A DNA stretch of 64,000 nucleotides from Euryhalocaulis sp050486445 (GCA_050486445.1 JBJHDH010000014.1:1-64000); one strand, 5' to 3'; counted from the stretch's first letter, positions 1 to 10,500 are shown. Notes: generated by a model not told the origin, from the sequence alone. Made by a program: numbers and translations.

Positions 1-2
1 GC

Positions 3-1145
3 CTACAGGGACCTGAACGACGCCAGCCTGGAGCTTACCGCCTCCTGCGCCTCCCGCATGTGGCCGACGAGGTGCGCCCTCGTGACGTAGTTGAACGAGA
101 CGTGCGGGTTGGCGTGGTTGAGGAGCAGCGTCACCGTCTGGAAGTCCACGCCCGCCTCCATCGCATGGGTCCGGTAGGTGTGGCGCATCTGGTGCGGCGC
201 GTAGGGGAACTCCGCCAGCCGCCTCATCTCCTCGATGTGCCCGCTCTTGGACGAGCCCGACGCGAAGACGAAGGGGCTCTCCAGCGGTGCCGTGATCTCG
301 CGGACCTCGCCCAGCTCCTGGATGAGCAGACGGGGGAGCGGCAGGCGGAACGCCTTGGACTCGCCGCCCTTGGGCGAAGGGACCAGCAGGACGCCGTCCG
401 CGTCGAGGTGCTCCCAGCGCATCGACCGAGCGTCGCCGGAGCGGAGCCCCGTCAGGAGCATGGTCAGCCAGCACGCCCGCCTCACGCGGTCCTCCAGCGC
501 GTCGAGCCTGCGCCACAGGAGCGGCATCTCCTCGGGGCCTACGGCCCAGTCCCTCGGCGCCTCGCGGTTCATCCGAACGCCCCGCGTGACGGGGTTCGGC
601 GGCAGGTCGTGCGTCCGCGCCACGTCGTTGATGAGGAGCTTGAGGACGCGCATGGCTCCGTTGGCGCAGTAGGCGCCGCGGCGGCGGGTGATCTTCTCGT
701 GCAGGGCCCGCACGGCCTCCCGGTCGATGCGGTCCACCGGCAGCTTGCGCAGCGGCTGGAGCGGCCCCTCGACCTTGGACCTGTACCACTCCGCCGTCCT
801 CGGGCTCAGCTCCAAGCCCCTTGATGCGAGGTAGCGGTCGAGGGCCTCGTCCAGGGTCGGTACGGACCTCCTCGGCGTCCTCGGATCGTCGCCGCGCCTG
901 AGCGCCAGGCGCAGCTCCTTCGCGCGCTCCCTGGCCGTCCTGAGCGAGACCTCGTCGGTCCTGCCGATCACGACCGAGACGTACCTGTCGGTCCCGTCGT
1001 TGATCCTACCCACGAGCTTGTAGCTAGCGCTGGACCTTCCCACCACCACCCTGAGCCCGCTCACGTCCGCGTCGTACACCTGGACGCCGGGCGCGTGCTC
1101 CTGCCTCGCCCTGTCCACCACAGCCTGCGTCAGCCTCGTCGCCAT
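3..1145 (-). CDS. Tyrosine-recombinase integrase of an integrated element
   Basis: Site-specific recombinase of about 380 residues. The N-terminal part (about residues 1-90) looks like the DUF4102-type arm-binding domain of phage and island integrases. The catalytic half shows the family signature: Arg in TGLRSGDARS, the His-x-x-Arg box in HQMRHTYR, and a late NHANPHVSFNYV segment holding the second His and the likely Tyr nucleophile. I prefer the ATG at 1145 over one at 1181 because AAGGAGG lies about 11 bases upstream of it. The stop is at the very edge of the window, so the gene is complete while its element continues to the left. It points away from a tRNA-Leu 3' fragment about 165 bases off, the usual arrangement for a tRNA-targeting integrase. 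Confidence 0.93.
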   Translation of the reverse strand: MATRLTQAVVDRARQEHAPGVQVYDADVSGLRVVVGRSSASYKLVGRINDGTDRYVSVVIGRTDEVSLRTARERAKELRLALRRGDDPRTPRRSVPTLDEALDRYLASRGLELSPRTAEWYRSKVEGPLQPLRKLPVDRIDREAVRALHEKITRRRGAYCANGAMRVLKLLINDVARTHDLPPNPVTRGVRMNREAPRDWAVGPEEMPLLWRRLDALEDRVRRACWLTMLLTGLRSGDARSMRWEHLDADGVLLVPSPKGGESKAFRLPLPRLLIQELGEVREITAPLESPFVFASGSSKSGHIEEMRRLAEFPYAPHQMRHTYRTHAMEAGVDFQTVTLLLNHANPHVSFNYVTRAHLVGHMREAQEAVSSRLASFRSL

Positions 1146-1310
1146 GCCTTCGATCCTCCTTACGGCTCCGGGCCAGGCCATGTCTCAGGCCCGACCGCGA
1201 TTAGGTCGCCTCAGGTCTCAGCGAGGCGAGTAAGGAAGATTGTGTCGTGTTTTCAGGGGATTGCGGACCACGATAAGGTCGTCTAGGTGCTATTAGATCG
1301 CGGATGGCAA

Positions 1311-1370
1311 GACTTAAAATCCCTCGGCCGGAAAACGGCCGTGCCGGTTCGACCCCGGCCGCCCGCACCA
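1311..1370 (+). other. attR-like site: 3' fragment of tRNA-Leu(UAA)
   Basis: From GACTTAAAATCC (anticodon loop with UAA) through the long variable arm (CGGCCG...CGGCCG), the T arm (GGTTCGACCCC) and the acceptor 3' strand ending in CCA, this matches the 3' half of a bacterial tRNA-Leu. The bases upstream do not form the D arm, the acceptor 5' strand or the 5' side of the anticodon stem, so it is not a working tRNA gene. With the integrase immediately to the left, it is best read as the attachment-site remnant left when an element entered a tRNA-Leu gene. The rebuilt tRNA should lie at the far left end of the element, outside the window. Confidence 0.85.
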
Positions 1371-1478
1371 GATCACAGCGGATTTGATCCAGGAAATGGA
1401 TGCAGACGGCAACTGTCGCCATGCGGCAGCAGGCGCCGCCAGCCGAGGCCCTTCACATGATGCGTGGGGCGGCTCTCT

Positions 1479-1501
1479 ATATATGGAACAGTTTCATATA
1501 T
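1479..1501. promoter_or_regulatory. Orphan operator-like palindrome
   Basis: ATATATG (1479-1485) and CATATAT (1495-1501) form an exact inverted repeat around a 9-base centre, AT-rich in a GC-rich context. The octamer ACAGTTTC occurs inside it and again at 1505-1512. The only nearby gene (1529-2065) ends here rather than starts, so there is no clear target. It could be a regulator site, or part of a terminator for that gene. Confidence 0.3.
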
Positions 1502-1528
1502 GAGACAGTTTCCGGGCGCTCTCGAAAG

Positions 1529-2065
1529 TCAGCGGATCCGCTCGACCCGCAGCATCTGGCGCTGATCCAGCAGGGTCATGCGATAGCCGCCGAGACGCGA
1601 GCGCGTGATCTCGACCGGCGTCGAACCCGACGCGAAATGCAGACCGCGCGCGTCGCCATCAATCTGCCGCCAGACCTGACCGTTATCCAGCTCCAGCACC
1701 ATCTGGCCGGGAACCGGCTCCCGCGCCGCTACGATGGCGGCATGAAGAGATTCGTCGCGCTGCTGCGACTCCTGGGCGGCGCGTCCACTTTGCCGCGCAG
1801 CGACCTGTTCTGCCCCCATATCTGTCACCGGCGGTGGAGCAGGCGGCTGGGCGGCCGGAACAGGCTGTGTTTCCAGCGCCCTATCCATCCGGTCCAGGGC
1901 CGCATTCAGGCAAGCCAGGCGTTCGGCGTCGGTGGACAGCTCCATACACTGGGCCCGCGCGTCCCGAAGCGCGGCCTGTGGATCCGTCTGGGCCTGAGCA
2001 GAGACCGGCGCCAGCGGGACGGCCAATCCAGCGAACGCTATTGCGACAAGCGAGGTCCGGTTCAT
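1529..2065 (-). CDS. Uncharacterised secreted protein
   Basis: Protein of about 178 residues starting MNRTSLVAIAFAGLAV, with a signal peptide that appears to end at VSAQAQ. The mature part begins with an Ala/Arg-rich helix containing CMELSTDAERLACLNAAL (two cysteines), then a Pro/Ala-rich linker, then a C-terminal beta-like section with LELDNGQVWRQIDGD and SRLGGYRMTLLDQ. The GQVWRQ pattern is common in small periplasmic proteins of alphaproteobacteria with no assigned function. I chose the ATG at 2065 because the upstream alternatives put 20 charged residues before the signal peptide. No function can be given. Confidence 0.75.
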   Translation of the reverse strand: MNRTSLVAIAFAGLAVPLAPVSAQAQTDPQAALRDARAQCMELSTDAERLACLNAALDRMDRALETQPVPAAQPPAPPPVTDMGAEQVAARQSGRAAQESQQRDESLHAAIVAAREPVPGQMVLELDNGQVWRQIDGDARGLHFASGSTPVEITRSRLGGYRMTLLDQRQMLRVERIR

Positions 2066-2173
2066 TGCTGGCTCCATTCGCGCACGATCATCATCCCCAT
2101 ACAAAATAAAAGTGGCGGCGGGCACAAGGCCCGCCGCCCAGTAATGACCTGATGGCAGAGGGAAGCGCCAAGG

Positions 2174-5100
2174 TCAGAGAGTTACGTTCGCCCCAATCCA
2201 GAAGCGGCGACCGATCGGATCGTAGAATCCACCGCCCTGACGGGTCTGAGCAGACGGGAAGCCCGCCTGATTTACATTGCCGCCGCCCAGGGGTGGTTTC
2301 TTGTTAAACAGGTTGTCGATACCGGCCCGGAGGCCGATGCCATTTTCGAGCCGGTAAGAGCCGCTCAACGCGAAGAGATTGTACGAGCTCGGCACACCAA
2401 CCGCGGTCGTGTTCGGGTTCGTCGCAAAAGCTCCGGACTTGACCGACGGGTAATGCTGCCAGCGCAGCGACGCATTGAACGGCCCGGTGAAGTAGCTGAG
2501 CGTGGTGAAGACACGATAATCGTATCTCATGCACTGCAATTGCAGCGCGCAGCCTTGCGTGCCCTTCCACTCGATGACATTCGAGGCCGGCGTCGCCTGC
2601 GTCGTGTTGCTGAGATTGAAGCTGGCCAGCACGTTCAGGCTCAGACCGCCCGGAATGGCGGCCAGACCGACATCGTCGAAGCGGCCACGCCAATCGACCT
2701 GGACGTCGATACCTTCCGTGAGCGACCGGCCTTCATTAGTGTAGGTCGCATCGACCGAGATGGCGTTGCCGTTCACCGTATCACGAACGATGGCCTGACA
2801 GGCGGGAATGTTCGGGTTGCCTGTCGGATTAAACGCCGTGCTCAGACATTCCTGATAGATCGCGTCGCCGTTTTTCGTAGCGATCATGTCTTTCAGGTCG
2901 ATCCGGAAATAATCGACGGACAGCGTGAAGCCCGACAGGACCGGATTGTCGAACGGCGAGCGCAGTACCACGCCGACCGTCCAGGTTTCGGCGGTTTCCG
3001 GCTGCACGTTCGGGTTCCCGACGGTGTTCGGATCGCCAACCCCACCCGGATCGGGCTGATCCGCAACCGGACGGCCATAATACTCAGCCGCCGCGCCCGC
3101 GCCCATGATCCCTTCGCAGATCGCCCTGGCATGAGCCGCGCCGGCCGCGCCCTCCAGGTTCGCCGCCGGATTGGCGCCGTATTGGCCCAACTCATTGTTC
3201 TCCGAACACTGGTCACCCATCACCGCACCGGTGCCGGCGAAGGTCTGGTCCCGGCTCTGATACAGTTCGGCGAGGTTAGGCGCGCGCGTGGCCTTGTTCA
3301 GGCCGCCACGAAGACGCGCCCAAGGCGTGACCGCCCAATCGCCCAAGATTTTATAGGTGAACACCCCGCCAACCGTGGAATAGTCGGAATAGCGTCCGCC
3401 AAGCTCCAGATTGAAATGCTCGATGAACGGAACATTTGCAATCACGGGTACCAGCAATTCGCCATAGACTTCCGCGACGTGATAGCTGCCGAACGTATCG
3501 TTGCCCGGCCGCGCGCCCATCGTCTGCTCAACGAAGGAGCCGAAGCGGTTCAGGTTGTCGACATAGTACTCGTACCGGTACTCGCGATAGGCGGCGCCGG
3601 CCGCGAATCCGAGATCGCCCGCCGGTAGCGAGAACAGATCGCCTGCGAGGTTTGCTTCGGCCGCGTTCTGCATGATGGTCTGCTTGGTGTGCAGCCCCGC
3701 CGAGATCGCCTCGATACAATCCTCCGACGGAATGAAACTGGCGATCAGGGGCAGGCCGGTCGTACATTGCGCCGTGCCAGCGCGCTGGCCGCCAAACGCC
3801 TCATTGCCTCGCCCTTGGAAAGCACGGCCGAAATTCGGCGAACTGACCACTGCGCGATAGCGGTCGCGCGACAGATCCCCGAGCATGTTCGTTTCGACCA
3901 TGGTCTCGCCATGGCTGATATGCGCATCCCAGACCCAGCCATTATCCAGCCGTCCCTCCAGCCCGAACAGCACCTGATAGGTCACCGTGTTGTTCAGAAG
4001 CTGGCGGACCGGAAGATAATGGGTGGTCGAATTCAGCGTGACATCGTCGTTCGGGTTAGGCCGGCTGTTCAGCAGCGCCTGAACCTCCGCCGGCAGCGGG
4101 AACGCCTGGGTCTCCGTACAACCGCCAAATTCCGGGCAGTTCAGCCCATAGGCGCCGCCGGGCCGAAAGGCCGCCAGTGTTTGCGCAGTGCTGTAGTCTG
4201 GAACCTCAATCGTCTCACCACCAGGACCGGTATAGGTGACCATGGTCGCCGTGGCCGGGTCGATCGACGGCATATAGAGTTCGTCGCCATAAGGAATAAC
4301 GGCCGCGTTGGACCCCAACGCCGCGGTGGGCTGAAGGATCGTCCGGCCTTTGGTGCGCGCGAACGTGCCCATGCCGATCACGTCGATATTGTCCGTCAGA
4401 GCGAACCGGCCCCGGCCGAACATCGAGTAGCGTTCCATGGGGCGGGACACGAAATTCGTGAGCTGGTTCTGGCCGATCGAGCCGTCTGGATGGATTTTGC
4501 GCCAGGTCAGACCCGGATACTCCGGATCCTCGAACGGGCCGTCATATCTATAGGAGCCCGCCGGGCCGCTGGCGCCGAAGAAGGAACGAACGCCGCTGAA
4601 CACCGTGCCCGTCCCATCCGGCGTGGCGTTGATATAGAAGGTTGAGGTGTTCGGCACCGCGCCAGGATCGACCTCCGAGAACAGGGCGTCGACGGCCGCT
4701 TGGCTGGGGGCGTTCCCCGCGGTGAGGGATCCGAAATAAGTTCCATCGAACCAGAAATCGTTGGGATTGACGAAGGGGTCCGCGAATTCAGCTTGCCGCC
4801 AGCCCCGTTTGGCCTGCTCCGCCGAGCCGCGCGTGGCGTGCTCCATCCCAAACATGACATTGCCGCGGCCATCGGCGAAATTGGCGCCGAAAAGGCCGGA
4901 CACCTGAAATTCGGAACCATCGCCTTCCTGAGAGATGCCGTAGCGGGTGCTGATATCGAGGCCTTCGAAATTATTGCGCAGGATGAAGTTCACCACGCCG
5001 CCAACCGCGTCCGCGCCATACACAGCCGAGGCGCCGCCGGAGATAATTTCCACCCGCTGGATGGCGGATGACGGGATCGTGTTCGTATCGACCGCCAGGG

Positions 5101-5521
5101 TCGCATTGATCGGCGTGGCGCGGCGGCCGTCGACCAGCACCAGGCTGCGATTAGCGCCAAGGCCCCGCAGCGACACGGTGGACGAGCCAACCGTATTGGT
5201 CGCCGTCGGCTGAACGTCGGTGGTGTTAAACTGGGTTTGCAGCGCCGGAATGAATTGCGGCAACTGGTTCAGCACCGTTTCGATACCGATCGTGCTGGTT
5301 TCCTCGAACGTGCTGCTGTCGATCGTCACGATCGGGCTGTTGGCGGTGTAGTCCTGACGCTGAATTCGCGAGCCAGTGACCACAACGCGGTCCGACGCTT
5401 CAGCCTCTTGGGCAAAGGCCGGCTGGGTCATCACGGCCGTGGAAGCCGCCGCCATGGCGAGCACGCTGCATGTAGACAGAGCCCGGGTCTGAAACTCCGA
5501 GCGACGATGACGATATTGCAT
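2174..5521 (-). CDS. TonB-dependent outer-membrane receptor
   Basis: Large receptor (about 1115 residues) for energised uptake across the outer membrane. A signal peptide ends near QPAFAQ, followed by the conserved RVVVTGSRIQRQDY segment and a plug domain (SLRGLGANRSLVLVDGRR, then VEIISGGASAVYGADAVGGVVNFIL). The rest is a 22-strand-type barrel ending in a receptor-like C terminus. There is no N-terminal STN signalling domain, unlike the receptor at 7532. The ATG at 5521 has GGGGGAG just upstream; a TTG 21 bases further up is less likely. The gene diverges from the FecI-like sigma gene over 277 bases, so the two may share regulation. The substrate is unknown. Confidence 0.93.
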   Translation of the reverse strand: MQYRHRRSEFQTRALSTCSVLAMAAASTAVMTQPAFAQEAEASDRVVVTGSRIQRQDYTANSPIVTIDSSTFEETSTIGIETVLNQLPQFIPALQTQFNTTDVQPTATNTVGSSTVSLRGLGANRSLVLVDGRRATPINATLAVDTNTIPSSAIQRVEIISGGASAVYGADAVGGVVNFILRNNFEGLDISTRYGISQEGDGSEFQVSGLFGANFADGRGNVMFGMEHATRGSAEQAKRGWRQAEFADPFVNPNDFWFDGTYFGSLTAGNAPSQAAVDALFSEVDPGAVPNTSTFYINATPDGTGTVFSGVRSFFGASGPAGSYRYDGPFEDPEYPGLTWRKIHPDGSIGQNQLTNFVSRPMERYSMFGRGRFALTDNIDVIGMGTFARTKGRTILQPTAALGSNAAVIPYGDELYMPSIDPATATMVTYTGPGGETIEVPDYSTAQTLAAFRPGGAYGLNCPEFGGCTETQAFPLPAEVQALLNSRPNPNDDVTLNSTTHYLPVRQLLNNTVTYQVLFGLEGRLDNGWVWDAHISHGETMVETNMLGDLSRDRYRAVVSSPNFGRAFQGRGNEAFGGQRAGTAQCTTGLPLIASFIPSEDCIEAISAGLHTKQTIMQNAAEANLAGDLFSLPAGDLGFAAGAAYREYRYEYYVDNLNRFGSFVEQTMGARPGNDTFGSYHVAEVYGELLVPVIANVPFIEHFNLELGGRYSDYSTVGGVFTYKILGDWAVTPWARLRGGLNKATRAPNLAELYQSRDQTFAGTGAVMGDQCSENNELGQYGANPAANLEGAAGAAHARAICEGIMGAGAAAEYYGRPVADQPDPGGVGDPNTVGNPNVQPETAETWTVGVVLRSPFDNPVLSGFTLSVDYFRIDLKDMIATKNGDAIYQECLSTAFNPTGNPNIPACQAIVRDTVNGNAISVDATYTNEGRSLTEGIDVQVDWRGRFDDVGLAAIPGGLSLNVLASFNLSNTTQATPASNVIEWKGTQGCALQLQCMRYDYRVFTTLSYFTGPFNASLRWQHYPSVKSGAFATNPNTTAVGVPSSYNLFALSGSYRLENGIGLRAGIDNLFNKKPPLGGGNVNQAGFPSAQTRQGGGFYDPIGRRFWIGANVTL

Positions 5522-5665
5522 GTTTTTTGTCTCCCCCCTCAACGCGCACGGGACCGCTCACGTACGGCCACGCCGACGCGCTAGTTGCTTTCGAAAGGTG
5601 AGAGTCTCCGGCGAGGAAAAACCGCCATGCTTCCGCAAAAAAAAATCACCGGAATTTTCGAGGGA

Positions 5666-5677
5666 ATGTCATGACAT
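5666..5677. promoter_or_regulatory. 12-base palindrome between divergent receptor and sigma genes
   Basis: ATGTCATGACAT is a perfect palindrome about 145 bases upstream of the receptor start at 5521 and 122 bases upstream of the sigma-factor start at 5799. The position suits a shared operator, but no promoter boxes can be assigned with confidence. Confidence 0.3.
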
Positions 5678-5798
5678 GCGCATTTGCCGTCTCGCGGACA
5701 GCGCATGACGTATTGCTGACAGGGGATCGCGCCACTAGGCTTCGCTGCCCAAGGAGGAAAAGAAGCAAAAAATAATAATTGGGGGGAGGGAAGCGAAC

Positions 5799-6407
5799 AT
5801 GCCGGACGGCGCCGCCGGCCGCGGCGGGGGAAAACCCCCGCCATCGGCTGTGGGATTAGCCTATATCGCTGCGGAGCGGCCTCTGAAGCGCTTTATCTCG
5901 CGCTTCTGCACCAATCGCGCCGATGTGGACGATATCGCCCAGAATGCTCTGGTCAGCGCGATGGACGCCGAAGCCTCGCGGCTGATCGATAATCCGAAGG
6001 CATATTTGTATACCACAGCGCGGAATCTTGCGATCCGCACCCATCGGGAAAAGGCGCGGGAGATCGTCGCCTATGTCGATGGCCTGGATCTTGCTGAGGC
6101 GCCAAGCGCGGCGCCTTCCCAGGAAGATGCTATCATCAGCCGCGAGCGGCTGGAGCTGATGTGCGAAGCGCTTGAGACATTATCGCCAAACTGCCGCCGT
6201 GTGTTTGTAATGCGTAAAGTTTATGGGTACTCCCATAAGGAAATCGCGGATTCGCTGGGACTTGCCGTCAGCACGGTAGAAAAGCACCTGGCGGCGGGGT
6301 TTGAGCGGTGTGCGGCCTTCATGCGCGGCAGGGAGGCCAGCCAGCAGAGCGAAGCGGCAGCCTCTATCGCCATGCTGGACAGTCGGAAGGCGGCGCGGCG
6401 GCAATGA
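5799..6407 (+). CDS. ECF sigma factor, FecI-like
   Basis: Sigma-70 family protein of 202 residues with only regions 2 and 4. Region 2 includes FCTNRADVDDIAQNALVSAM and the stretch NPKAYLYTTARNLAIRTHRE. Region 4 includes LSPNCRRVFVMRKVYGYSHKEIADSLGLAVSTVEKHL, the DNA-binding helix-turn-helix. The start has a strong purine-rich ribosome site (GGGGGGAGGGAAG). Its stop overlaps the next start as ATGA, so it is translationally coupled to the FecR-like gene. In the FecI/FecR/FecA paradigm it would direct transcription of the receptor when the substrate binds outside the cell. Confidence 0.93.
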   Translation: MPDGAAGRGGGKPPPSAVGLAYIAAERPLKRFISRFCTNRADVDDIAQNALVSAMDAEASRLIDNPKAYLYTTARNLAIRTHREKAREIVAYVDGLDLAEAPSAAPSQEDAIISRERLELMCEALETLSPNCRRVFVMRKVYGYSHKEIADSLGLAVSTVEKHLAAGFERCAAFMRGREASQQSEAAASIAMLDSRKAARRQ

Positions 6408-7447
6408 CAATCGTTGACATGGACAGGAAGCGTCGCGACGCCATCGAGGCGGAAGCACGTGAATGGGTTATCCGGTTGGACGGAGGCGACCTCTCCGCCG
6501 AGGAAATGGAAACGCTGCGCCAATGGGCGAGCCGCAGCCCGCAGTATTATGCCGCGCTACGCGAAATGGCCGGCCTGTGGGGGGCGCTGGACGGGCTGGC
6601 GGCGCTGAGTCCCCTAATGGCCCACGCGGAGGAACAGCCGAAAGCGGAATCAGCGGCGCCACGCAGGGCGCCAGCGCGGCGGTTCCGCGGTCTGGCGGCG
6701 GCGGCCGCGATCCTCGTACTGGCCTGCGCCGGCCTGCTAGGGCTGGCCAGCCACCAAGGATGGTTCCCGAATGGGCAGGCCCATGCGCTTCACGCAACTG
6801 CGCGCGGAGAACAGCGTGTGGTGACGTTGCCTGACGGTTCCCAAGCGCAATTGAACACGGATAGCCTGCTGGAAGTAGACTTCGAGCGTGGCTTGCGCCG
6901 GGTCAGGCTCGTGCGGGGCGAGGCCATGTTTGACGTTATCCCGGATTCCGGACGGCCCTTTATTGTCTATGCCGACAGCGGCTCCATCCGTGTGGTGGGG
7001 ACAGTCTTCACAGTGCGCGTCCGGCCCAATCAACTGGATGTCGTGGTTACGGAAGGCGCCGTCGAACTGGCCGCCCAAGCCGCCCCCAGCGGCTCCGCGC
7101 CGGACGGGGCGGCGGCTCTCCTTACGGCGGGCTTTACAGCGACGTTATCCGGCGGTTCGCTCACCGTGCACGGTCTGAGCGCGCGCGAAATGGAGCGCCG
7201 GACGGCCTGGAGCAATGGGGCGCTGGTGTTCTACGGAGACAGGCTGGCTGATGTTCTGGCCGAGATGACCCGCTATACGGATTTACATATCGACATCCTT
7301 GATCCTGAGCTTCGAGATACGCCGATCGGCGGGCGGTTCCGTATTGGCGAAATGGAAGCGTTTCTGGATGCGCTGGAGAACGGATTCGAGATTGATGTCA
7401 CGCGCGAAGGCGACCGCGTCCTTCTATCCAGAAGTGACCGCACCTGA
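6404..7447 (+). CDS. FecR-like anti-sigma / signal transducer
   Basis: Inner-membrane regulator of 347 residues paired with the preceding sigma factor. The cytoplasmic N-terminal part (about 13-60, EAREWVIRLDGGDLSAEEME) is the sigma-binding FecR N-domain. One membrane segment spans about 96-115 (GLAAAAAILVLACAGLLGLA). The periplasmic FecR domain follows (VTLPDGSQAQLNTDSLLEV ... GTVFTVRV), then a C-terminal secretin-like domain that meets the receptor's STN domain. The true start is the ATG at 6404 overlapping the sigma stop; the open frame extends upstream without support. The receptor gene follows after 84 bases. Confidence 0.92.
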   Translation: MTIVDMDRKRRDAIEAEAREWVIRLDGGDLSAEEMETLRQWASRSPQYYAALREMAGLWGALDGLAALSPLMAHAEEQPKAESAAPRRAPARRFRGLAAAAAILVLACAGLLGLASHQGWFPNGQAHALHATARGEQRVVTLPDGSQAQLNTDSLLEVDFERGLRRVRLVRGEAMFDVIPDSGRPFIVYADSGSIRVVGTVFTVRVRPNQLDVVVTEGAVELAAQAAPSGSAPDGAAALLTAGFTATLSGGSLTVHGLSAREMERRTAWSNGALVFYGDRLADVLAEMTRYTDLHIDILDPELRDTPIGGRFRIGEMEAFLDALENGFEIDVTREGDRVLLSRSDRT

Positions 7448-7531
7448 ATTCTGGCGGTTGCGCCGCCTTCAGACGCGCCAGCCGATGAGCCGGTTGGCGG
7501 CGGTAAATCCGCGCTTCCGAATTCCAAAGGC

Positions 7532-10500
7532 ATGGTCGTGACGACGCGCATAGCGCGCAACAGATACCCGCCCGCGCGAAAACGCGCCGCGGGCTTGCGT
7601 TCGCCGCTGCTGGCCGGGGCCGCTTTGATCTGCGCTTCCGGCGCGGAGGCGCAGACGACGGAAAACCAGGTCTTCCAGTTCAATGTTCCACCTGGCAGCG
7701 CAGCCGAGGTGGTCAGCGCCATTACAGACACAACCGGCGATCCGATCCTGTTTCCCTATGAGCGGCTGACCGGGCTGCAATCCGCAGGCGTCGCAGGAGA
7801 CTATACCGTGGCCGGAGCCCTGGCGGCGGCGCTGGCCGGCACGGACCTTGTCGCCCAAACCACCGATTTTGGCGTGCTGACCATCGTGACCCCGGCGGAT
7901 ACGGCGGCGCAAACGATTCCGGTGGTGGAGCCTCAGCCCGAACCCATGCCAGCGCGGGCGCTTCTGCCTGCGCCGCCGCGGGATCGCGTGGTGGTTACCG
8001 GAACGCGCATTACCCGGTCAGGCATGAATACGCCAACGCCGGTGACGACGGTTTCGCGCGAGGAAATCCGCCAGCTTTCCCCCGGCATCCTGATCGACGC
8101 GATCGACCAGCTTCCGCAATTCGTCAATAATTCCACACCGCGCCAGACGGTCGGCTGGACCGGATCCGCCGGACAGAGTTTTCTGAACCTTCGCGGCATT
8201 GGGTCGAACCGCACTCTGGTGCTGATCGACGGACGGCGCATGGTCGCCTCCACGCGGATTGGCGCGACCGATATCGGGCTGCTTCCCGAATCGCTGATCG
8301 ACCGCGTCGAGATCATTACCGGCGGCGCCTCCGCGGCCTATGGTTCCGACGCGGTCGCAGGCGTGGTCAATTTTATTCTCAACAAGGACATGCAGGGCTT
8401 CAGCGGCCACGCTCAGACAGGGATTTCAGATCGCGGAGACGACCGCCAATACGAAATCTCCCTCGCGGGCGGCATCAAAATTGGAGACCGCACCCACCTG
8501 CTGATTTCCGCCGACCGCTACGAAAACGATGGCGTGCCGAATTATTTCAAACGTGAATGGCATCAAAGCTGGGCGACGATCCGCAATCCTGACCCTGACG
8601 GACCGATCCTGCTCACCCGGCCCGGAGTCGTATCATCCGCCTATACCTATGGCGGGCTGATCCCGCGCGGTCCGCTGGCGGGGCTACACTTCCTCCCGGA
8701 TGGACAGGCTGTTCCCTTTGATTACGGAACGAACACAACGCCTAGCGTGCAGATCGGCGGCGATGGCGTCGATGTGGGACGCGAGCGCACGCTGAGCCCC
8801 GAGCTGAGCCGTCATACGGCGTTCGCCTATCTTTCCCACGAGATGACGCCGAACATGACCGCCTATGCCCAGGCGCTCTATGGCCGCACCGACACGGAGT
8901 TCGACAAAGATCCGAGCTATATGCAGGGCCAGTGGGAAGCAACGATCTATATCGACAACCCGTGGCTGCCCGAAAACCTCCGCGAGATGATGGTGGACGC
9001 GGGCGTCGAGTCCTTCCCCTTCTCCCGCTACGCCAGCAAACGCGATCTGAGCGTGGGGCGCGTCAATACGGTGAACACCACGCTATCCCTGACCGCGGGG
9101 CTGAGTGGGGCGATCGGCGGCTGGCGTCTCAATACCTATTACCAGTACGGGCAGAACCGGCAGAACCTGGAGCTGCGCGACACCGTGCGCACCGACCGCG
9201 TCTATCAGGCCATGGATGCGGTGCGCGATCCGGTCACCGGCAATATTGTCTGCCGCTCCACACTCAGCTTTCCGGACAATGACTGCGTGCCGACCAGCTT
9301 TTTCGGCGATGGCGCTGTGTCGGAAGAGGCCAAAGCCTGGATGCTGGACAGCAACACGCAGACCCAGTTTCTGCGCCAGCATATCGCGGAAATCACTATC
9401 GACGGGGCATTGCTGCGCGCGCCCGCCGGCCCGGTCATGGTCGCGCTTGGCGCCGCCGCGCGATACGAGGATTTCGATCAGTACACCGCGCCCTACACCA
9501 TAGACATGCTCACCCCGCTGGCCAGCGAGGCCGGGTATCGGGGCCTGCCGGCCCTCTATTCCGAGGATTATCCTCTGCTGGAGCGCGCCGTTTCCAATCC
9601 CGCGCGCGGAACCGCCGCGGTGTGGGAGGTTTTCGGCGAGACCATCGTTCCCTTGATGGAAGACCTTCCTCTGGCGCGGACTGTGGATTTGCAGCTTGCC
9701 CTGCGGTTTGCACATTACCGTGGCAGCGGCGCGATCTGGGCGGGAAAGGCCGGACTGGACTGGCGGTTTTCCAGCGATTTACGCTTCCGTGGCACCGTGT
9801 CGCGCGACGTACGCGGCGGGGCGCTGGCGGAACGGTTCGACTTCGCCCATCGCGGCGTGACCGCTCGGGATCCGTTCCTGGAAGATTCGCCCCTCTATTC
9901 CTTCGGCATGGTGGACACCGGCAACCCCGCCGTTTCGCCAGAACGGGCGGACACGTTCACAGCCGGGCTGGTGTTTACGCCACGCTTTCTGCCCGGCTTC
10001 GCCCTGTCCGCCGATTATTACGACATCGGCATCCGTGATGCGATCGCACGCACAGGCGTTCAGACGATCATCAATGAATGCTTCGACGGCGCCGAGGACA
10101 TGTGCGAACTGATCATCCGCACGGAGGATGGCGACATCTCGCGGGTCATCAATCCCTATCTGAATATCGACCTGGCCCGGACGCGCGGCTTTGATATCGA
10201 AGCCTCCTATACGACGCCGCTGAGCCTGCTTTCGCAGCACGGGCGGCTCGACCTGCGCGCGATCGCCGCGATCTATTCCGAAGCGTCGCTGACGCCCTTT
10301 AACCGCCCCCGTCAGGATTATGCCGGTCAGGTAGGCCCCGGCGATACGAGTATTCCCGATTACCGGCTTCTGCTTTCAGCGACCTGGTTAACCGGAGGCG
10401 CCTCTGTGAACATGACCGCCCATCATGTCAGCGGCGGCGCCTATAATGTGAATTATGTCGAAGGCGTGCATATCGACGACAACCGCGTAGAGGGTGTCTG

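Noticed and set aside
1261..1370. Complete tRNA-Leu gene
   Set aside because: The 5' side of the acceptor and anticodon stems and the D arm cannot be formed from the upstream bases, so only a 3' fragment is called.
1201..1422. Minus-strand frame reading AAGVEPARPFSGRGILS
   Set aside because: This is the well-known false translation of the antisense of a tRNA-Leu 3' half.
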